DNA of 9,311 nucleotides, taken from positions 1-9,311 of the forward strand of contig JAHWKZ010000051.1 of NCBI GenBank assembly GCA_019347645.1. The letters run 5' to 3'. Both the position numbers and the translations under genes were made by a program. This document shows positions 6,341-9,311 of this stretch, one piece after another. Position 1 is the stretch's first letter; every line of letters begins with the position of its first letter. The notes below the pieces were generated by a model. That model saw nothing but the letters and a program-made list of their open reading frames with translations, searched no databases and had not been told where the DNA came from. Source of the DNA: Gemmatimonadota bacterium (GTDB lineage: Bacteria > Gemmatimonadota > Gemmatimonadetes > JACCXV01 > JAHWKZ01).

Positions 6341-8054
6341 AGTAGCGGACGCCGACGACCTTCCATGCGCCGCCTTCGGGCGCGAGCCAGATCGTGGCCG
6401 GGCGCTCGGCCTCCTCGCCGGCTTCCCACACCTTCCAGACCTCGAGCCGGGCGTAGGCGTCATCTCCGGAGGCGCGGACGCCGGCCGATGGGGTAGGGAG
6501 CGGGATGGAAGCGGTCGAGGCCGTGCCTTCCGATTCCAGGTCCGGATCCGGCGCGTCCCACTCGAGCTTCCAGAGGTAGTCGGCGGGGCCGCCGAAGTGG
6601 CGGATCCACAGGTCGTCGAAGACGAGCGAATTACCCTCCACCCGTGGCTCGTCGAGGGGGGAGACCTCGCGGAACCAGTAGCGGCCGGTGGCGTCGCGGC
6701 GCTTCTTCAATTCCTCGAGCAGGTACTGGGCGGCGCGGGGATCGGAATACTGTCCGGCGGCGACCGCGGCGTCGAGCTGCTCGTCGGTGAACGACATCAC
6801 GATCTTCGCTCCCCAGTAGCCGTCGCGGTCGGTGCGGTTGATGAACGCGGGATTGACGGTGTTCGTCCGCCAGTCGCCGGGGGAGAAGTTGTCGATCGAG
6901 TAGTACCCGATCGACGGCGGGAACCGGAGGGTATCCATGTCCACGTCCTGCCACGGACGCTCGTAGATCCCGAGGGTGATGAAGCGCAGCAGGACGGGAC
7001 CGGCGTCGAATTCACGCTCGGTTCCGTGGCGGAAGTTGTGCGGCCGGACCGCCGCGGAGCCGAGCGTGGAGCCGAAGTCGAGCAGGTTGTGGCGCAGGTG
7101 ACCGATCCCGGGACCTTCCTCCGGGCTTCTCTCGTCGAGGATGAACATGTCGAGCGAGTTTCCCTGTTTGGCGTCCACGTGGTTGAGCCAGGCGGCGATC
7201 ACGTACAGGCCCCGCAGCTCGCGGCGATGCTCGTGGGGAATCACGTCGTTCGGATCGTCGCCCCGGATCCCGGCGTAGGCGAAGGGGCCTTTGGGGATCC
7301 CCTCCAGGAACTTGCTCGCCATCGCCCGGATGCGGCCGTCGGCGGTGCGCGGGAACCGCTCGAGGATGTTCCGCCGGAAGATCTCCATCGTGAGCTCGCG
7401 CTCCCCGGGGCTCGGCGTCGTGCTGTAGCGGACCAGCGAATCGCCTTCCTGGAACGTGGCCTCGAGATCCTCGTCCAGGACCAGGTTCGAGGGGTCGAGG
7501 TAGAAGACGTAGTTCTCCGGGACGTGGTAGCCCGCCGCCCAGAAGAGGTTGGTGGCCACGACCTCGGCGCCACTCGCCATCTCCCAGTGGTCCGGCGGAT
7601 CGAACTTCAGGATGTACCGATCTCCCGCGGCGTCTTCGATGTCGAACCCCGGGCTCACCCCCTCGACCTTGATCGACTTCACCGTCACCGGGGCGGACTG
7701 ATCGGGTCCCTCGGCCGCTCCCGGTCCCCGCCGGATCGCCTCGGCGGAGAGCCGCTCACGGCCGTTCCGGTTGGTGAACCAGGCCGAGTTCACCACCTCG
7801 TCGAAGGGGTCCGCGTTCAGCGCCGGCGGCAGGCCGGATTTTCGGGTGAGGGAGAACGCCCGGCCCAGGCCGGAGACCACGCCTTCGACCTGGTCGTAGA
7901 CGAGCGAGGTCTCCCGCTCGATCGGCTCGCGGATCGCGAGGGTGTCCGCCATCGGCCGGGGGTCGTACTGCCACGGCCGGATCGGATGCGAGGCGCACGC
8001 CGCCAGGCCGAGGAGCCCCCCCAGGAGCGCCGCTCGGAGGATCGGCCGGCTCAC
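6339..8054 (-). CDS. Lipoprotein with kinase-like HxDxKxxN and DFG motifs, family unknown
   Basis: I do not recognise a named family. The 571-residue protein starts with a lipoprotein signal: Arg3, Arg7, a hydrophobic stretch, then lipobox LAAC with Cys20, so it should be lipidated and face the periplasm or cell surface. The middle resembles a protein-kinase-like fold. VEGVSPGFDIEDAAGDRYILKF could be a nucleotide-binding hairpin with Lys150 as the beta-3 lysine. SGAEVVATNLFW gives Glu164 in a predicted helix. LNHVDAKQGNSLD contains H292-x-D294-x-K296-x-x-N299, the canonical catalytic-loop pattern, and LLDFGST contains D326-F-G, 32 residues on. Residues about 425-470 are helix-like, and the end (about 525-571) is beta-like, finishing WKVVGVRY. 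Start: GTG at 8054, overlapping the stop of the Omp85 gene as GTGA; GTG 8057 is an alternative. Coupling suggests the two proteins work together. Kinase fold is inferred from motifs only; activity could instead be nucleotide transfer, or be absent. Confidence 0.85.
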   Translation of the reverse strand: MSRPILRAALLGGLLGLAACASHPIRPWQYDPRPMADTLAIREPIERETSLVYDQVEGVVSGLGRAFSLTRKSGLPPALNADPFDEVVNSAWFTNRNGRERLSAEAIRRGPGAAEGPDQSAPVTVKSIKVEGVSPGFDIEDAAGDRYILKFDPPDHWEMASGAEVVATNLFWAAGYHVPENYVFYLDPSNLVLDEDLEATFQEGDSLVRYSTTPSPGERELTMEIFRRNILERFPRTADGRIRAMASKFLEGIPKGPFAYAGIRGDDPNDVIPHEHRRELRGLYVIAAWLNHVDAKQGNSLDMFILDERSPEEGPGIGHLRHNLLDFGSTLGSAAVRPHNFRHGTEREFDAGPVLLRFITLGIYERPWQDVDMDTLRFPPSIGYYSIDNFSPGDWRTNTVNPAFINRTDRDGYWGAKIVMSFTDEQLDAAVAAGQYSDPRAAQYLLEELKKRRDATGRYWFREVSPLDEPRVEGNSLVFDDLWIRHFGGPADYLWKLEWDAPDPDLESEGTASTASIPLPTPSAGVRASGDDAYARLEVWKVWEAGEEAERPATIWLAPEGGAWKVVGVRY

Positions 8055-9311
8055 CACAGGCCGCTCGTCGAGAAGATGAACCGCGGGGCGTCGCCCCCCA
8101 GGCCGACGCCGGTGCTCGCGACGTGCCGATCCAGCACGAACATCCGAAGGAGCACCCCGTAGGAGCGCTCCAGATCGCCGGTGTCGATGTCGTCCAGCGA
8201 GGGAGCCACCTGCCCCACGTCGTAGAAGAGTGCGGTCTCGAAGAGCCCGGCGGTGGAGGGGTCCGGAGAATGCTCCTGCCAGATCCGGTAGCGGAACTCG
8301 ACGGTTCCGGAGACCGCCGCCCGGTCCCGCCACCGCCAGGAGTCGAACCCGCGGAGGCTCTCCGAGCCCCCGAGCGTCGGCAGGTACTCGAACGGGATCA
8401 CCCCGTCCGACTCGGACGGATCGGCCTCCTCCGCGGTGGCCCGGAAGGAGAGGATGTGCCACTCGCTGCCGAGCGGCAGATGCGCCTGCGCTTCGGCCTT
8501 CCAGTGGAGCCACTCGAAGTCGAAGTCGTCGGTGGAGCGGTAGACGTCGGCCGCGCCCATCAGGAAGACGCCGCGAGTCGGGTGCCCCGGCGCGTCCCGC
8601 AGGTCGAGCCCCACGGCCGCGCCGGCCGAGCCGATTTCGTGCTGGGGCAGCCGGATGTCCGGGAATACTTCCACGGCGTCCGGCTGATCGATCGCGTCTC
8701 CCTCGAAGACGAAGGACTTCTGCCAGCCGGCGTGGACGTTCCCTTTGATGCCCGTCTTCATCTCGGGGAGACCGGCGATCGCGCGGCCGCCCCACCGCTC
8801 CCACGAGAACGAGGACTCGTCGTCCTCGTCCGAGTCGGGTCCGAGCCCGAAGAACTCGTCCATCGTATCGACGTCGTAGAAGCCGGTGACGAGGAGGTAG
8901 GGGTGCTCGGCCGGGTTGTTCCACCCCGCGTAGACGGTGTACTCCTGGTAGGTTCGGTGGGTGGCGGCCGCCGTGACACCGTAATGGAGGCCCCGAGACT
9001 CGGGGAACGGGTCGTGGACTCGAACCCCGCCGCCGACGAATCCGGAGCGGGTGCCGATCGAGCCCCCCATGAACGAGACGTAGGTGGGCTCCCTCGGGCC
9101 CCCGGCCACGGCGCTCAGGCCCTGCGCGAATCCGCCCTGCCGCTCCTCGTACCAGACCGCGGTCCCCTCGGTGCCCGTCCCGAGGAACTCGAATGGCCGC
9201 CGGACGACCCAGCCCAACGCCTGGAGAACCCGCTCCGTCGCGCTGAGGTCCGGACGGGGCGGAGGCTGGGGACGGAGGGGATGGTCGTCGGGAAGTACCC
9301 GAGGGACGGAG
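8051..9311 (-). CDS. Omp85-superfamily outer-membrane protein, barrel region (5' end outside window)
   Basis: Barrel of an Omp85/surface-antigen (BamA/TamA-like) protein. Visible are 419 codons plus a stop; the frame is open to the right edge, so the start lies outside. A TTG at 9217 is internal, because the upstream codons continue a Pro/Arg-rich segment typical of a mature N-terminal linker. Key evidence is LRGFDSWRWRD (RGF codons 8353-8345), the R-G-F/Y motif of the Omp85 loop-6 lid. After it come strand-like VSGTVEFRYRIW and ALFYDVGQVAPSLDD (the usual F-x-D-x-G-x-V segment), and a C-terminal strand ending FIFSTSGLW with a terminal aromatic. No POTRA domain is visible in the roughly 50 residues before the first strand. 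An acidic stretch (DSDEDDESSF) may be an external loop. The stop overlaps the lipoprotein start (GTGA). Small POTRA-poor Omp85 barrels are of unknown function; this is unlikely to be the main BamA. Confidence 0.88.
   Translation of the reverse strand, partial: SVPRVLPDDHPLRPQPPPRPDLSATERVLQALGWVVRRPFEFLGTGTEGTAVWYEERQGGFAQGLSAVAGGPREPTYVSFMGGSIGTRSGFVGGGVRVHDPFPESRGLHYGVTAAATHRTYQEYTVYAGWNNPAEHPYLLVTGFYDVDTMDEFFGLGPDSDEDDESSFSWERWGGRAIAGLPEMKTGIKGNVHAGWQKSFVFEGDAIDQPDAVEVFPDIRLPQHEIGSAGAAVGLDLRDAPGHPTRGVFLMGAADVYRSTDDFDFEWLHWKAEAQAHLPLGSEWHILSFRATAEEADPSESDGVIPFEYLPTLGGSESLRGFDSWRWRDRAAVSGTVEFRYRIWQEHSPDPSTAGLFETALFYDVGQVAPSLDDIDTGDLERSYGVLLRMFVLDRHVASTGVGLGGDAPRFIFSTSGLW

Noticed and set aside
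6057..8162. Open frame of 701 codons on the + strand
   Set aside because: It is antisense to the SDR and lipoprotein genes, has no recognisable domain, and its Arg/Val/Gly-rich composition is that of a GC-rich shadow frame.
8055..8924. Upstream extension of the lipoprotein frame to 8924
   Set aside because: The added 290 residues overlap the Omp85 gene in another frame and are Arg/Gly/Pro-rich without pattern. The lipoprotein signal starts at GTG 8054.
9215..9217. TTG at 9217 as the start of the Omp85 gene
   Set aside because: The frame stays open to the window edge with a plausible Pro/Arg-rich mature segment before it, and no signal peptide follows the TTG.

Overview
The window is a GC-rich (about two thirds G+C by eye), gene-dense stretch of a chromosome from a Gram-negative (diderm) bacterium. 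Evidence for an outer membrane is direct: an Omp85-type barrel, a second small barrel-like protein with a signal peptide and terminal Phe, and two lipoproteins. The mix of a proteobacterial-looking SucA, a stand-alone infA, an oxygen-dependent-type porphyrinogen oxidase and an unannotated lipoprotein/Omp85 pair fits an uncultured Acidobacteriota, Gemmatimonadota or similar lineage, but no marker here settles the phylum. There are no tRNA or rRNA genes, mobile elements, phage genes or CRISPR arrays.

Left part (1-2780, + strand): a TCA-cycle operon. It has the 3' end of sucA (2-oxoglutarate dehydrogenase E1), then sucB (dihydrolipoyl succinyltransferase E2), then a probable lipoprotein with an FKBP-type prolyl isomerase domain. 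Spacers are 28 and 21 nt. SucB is unusual: between its lipoyl and catalytic domains the peripheral subunit-binding domain is absent. A roughly 95-residue linker that is about half glutamate, encoded by GAG/GAA micro-repeats, takes its place.

Middle (2799-5285): infA (IF-1) converges on the FKBP gene. Upstream of infA on the same strand is a small outer-membrane barrel candidate of unknown function. A divergent spacer with a perfect 6-bp inverted repeat separates it from a HemY-like porphyrinogen oxidase on the + strand.

Right part (5246-9311, - strand): read from the right edge, the order is the C-terminal barrel of an Omp85-superfamily protein (5' end outside the window), a 571-residue lipoprotein overlapping it by 4 nt (GTGA), and an NAD-dependent epimerase/dehydratase-like SDR whose end overlaps the hemY end by 40 nt. 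The lipoprotein is the most interesting object. It carries an H-x-D-x-K-x-x-N motif followed by DFG, with an upstream Lys and Glu in suitable order, so it looks like an atypical protein-kinase-fold protein outside the cytoplasm, translationally coupled to an outer-membrane barrel. I do not recognise a named family for it.
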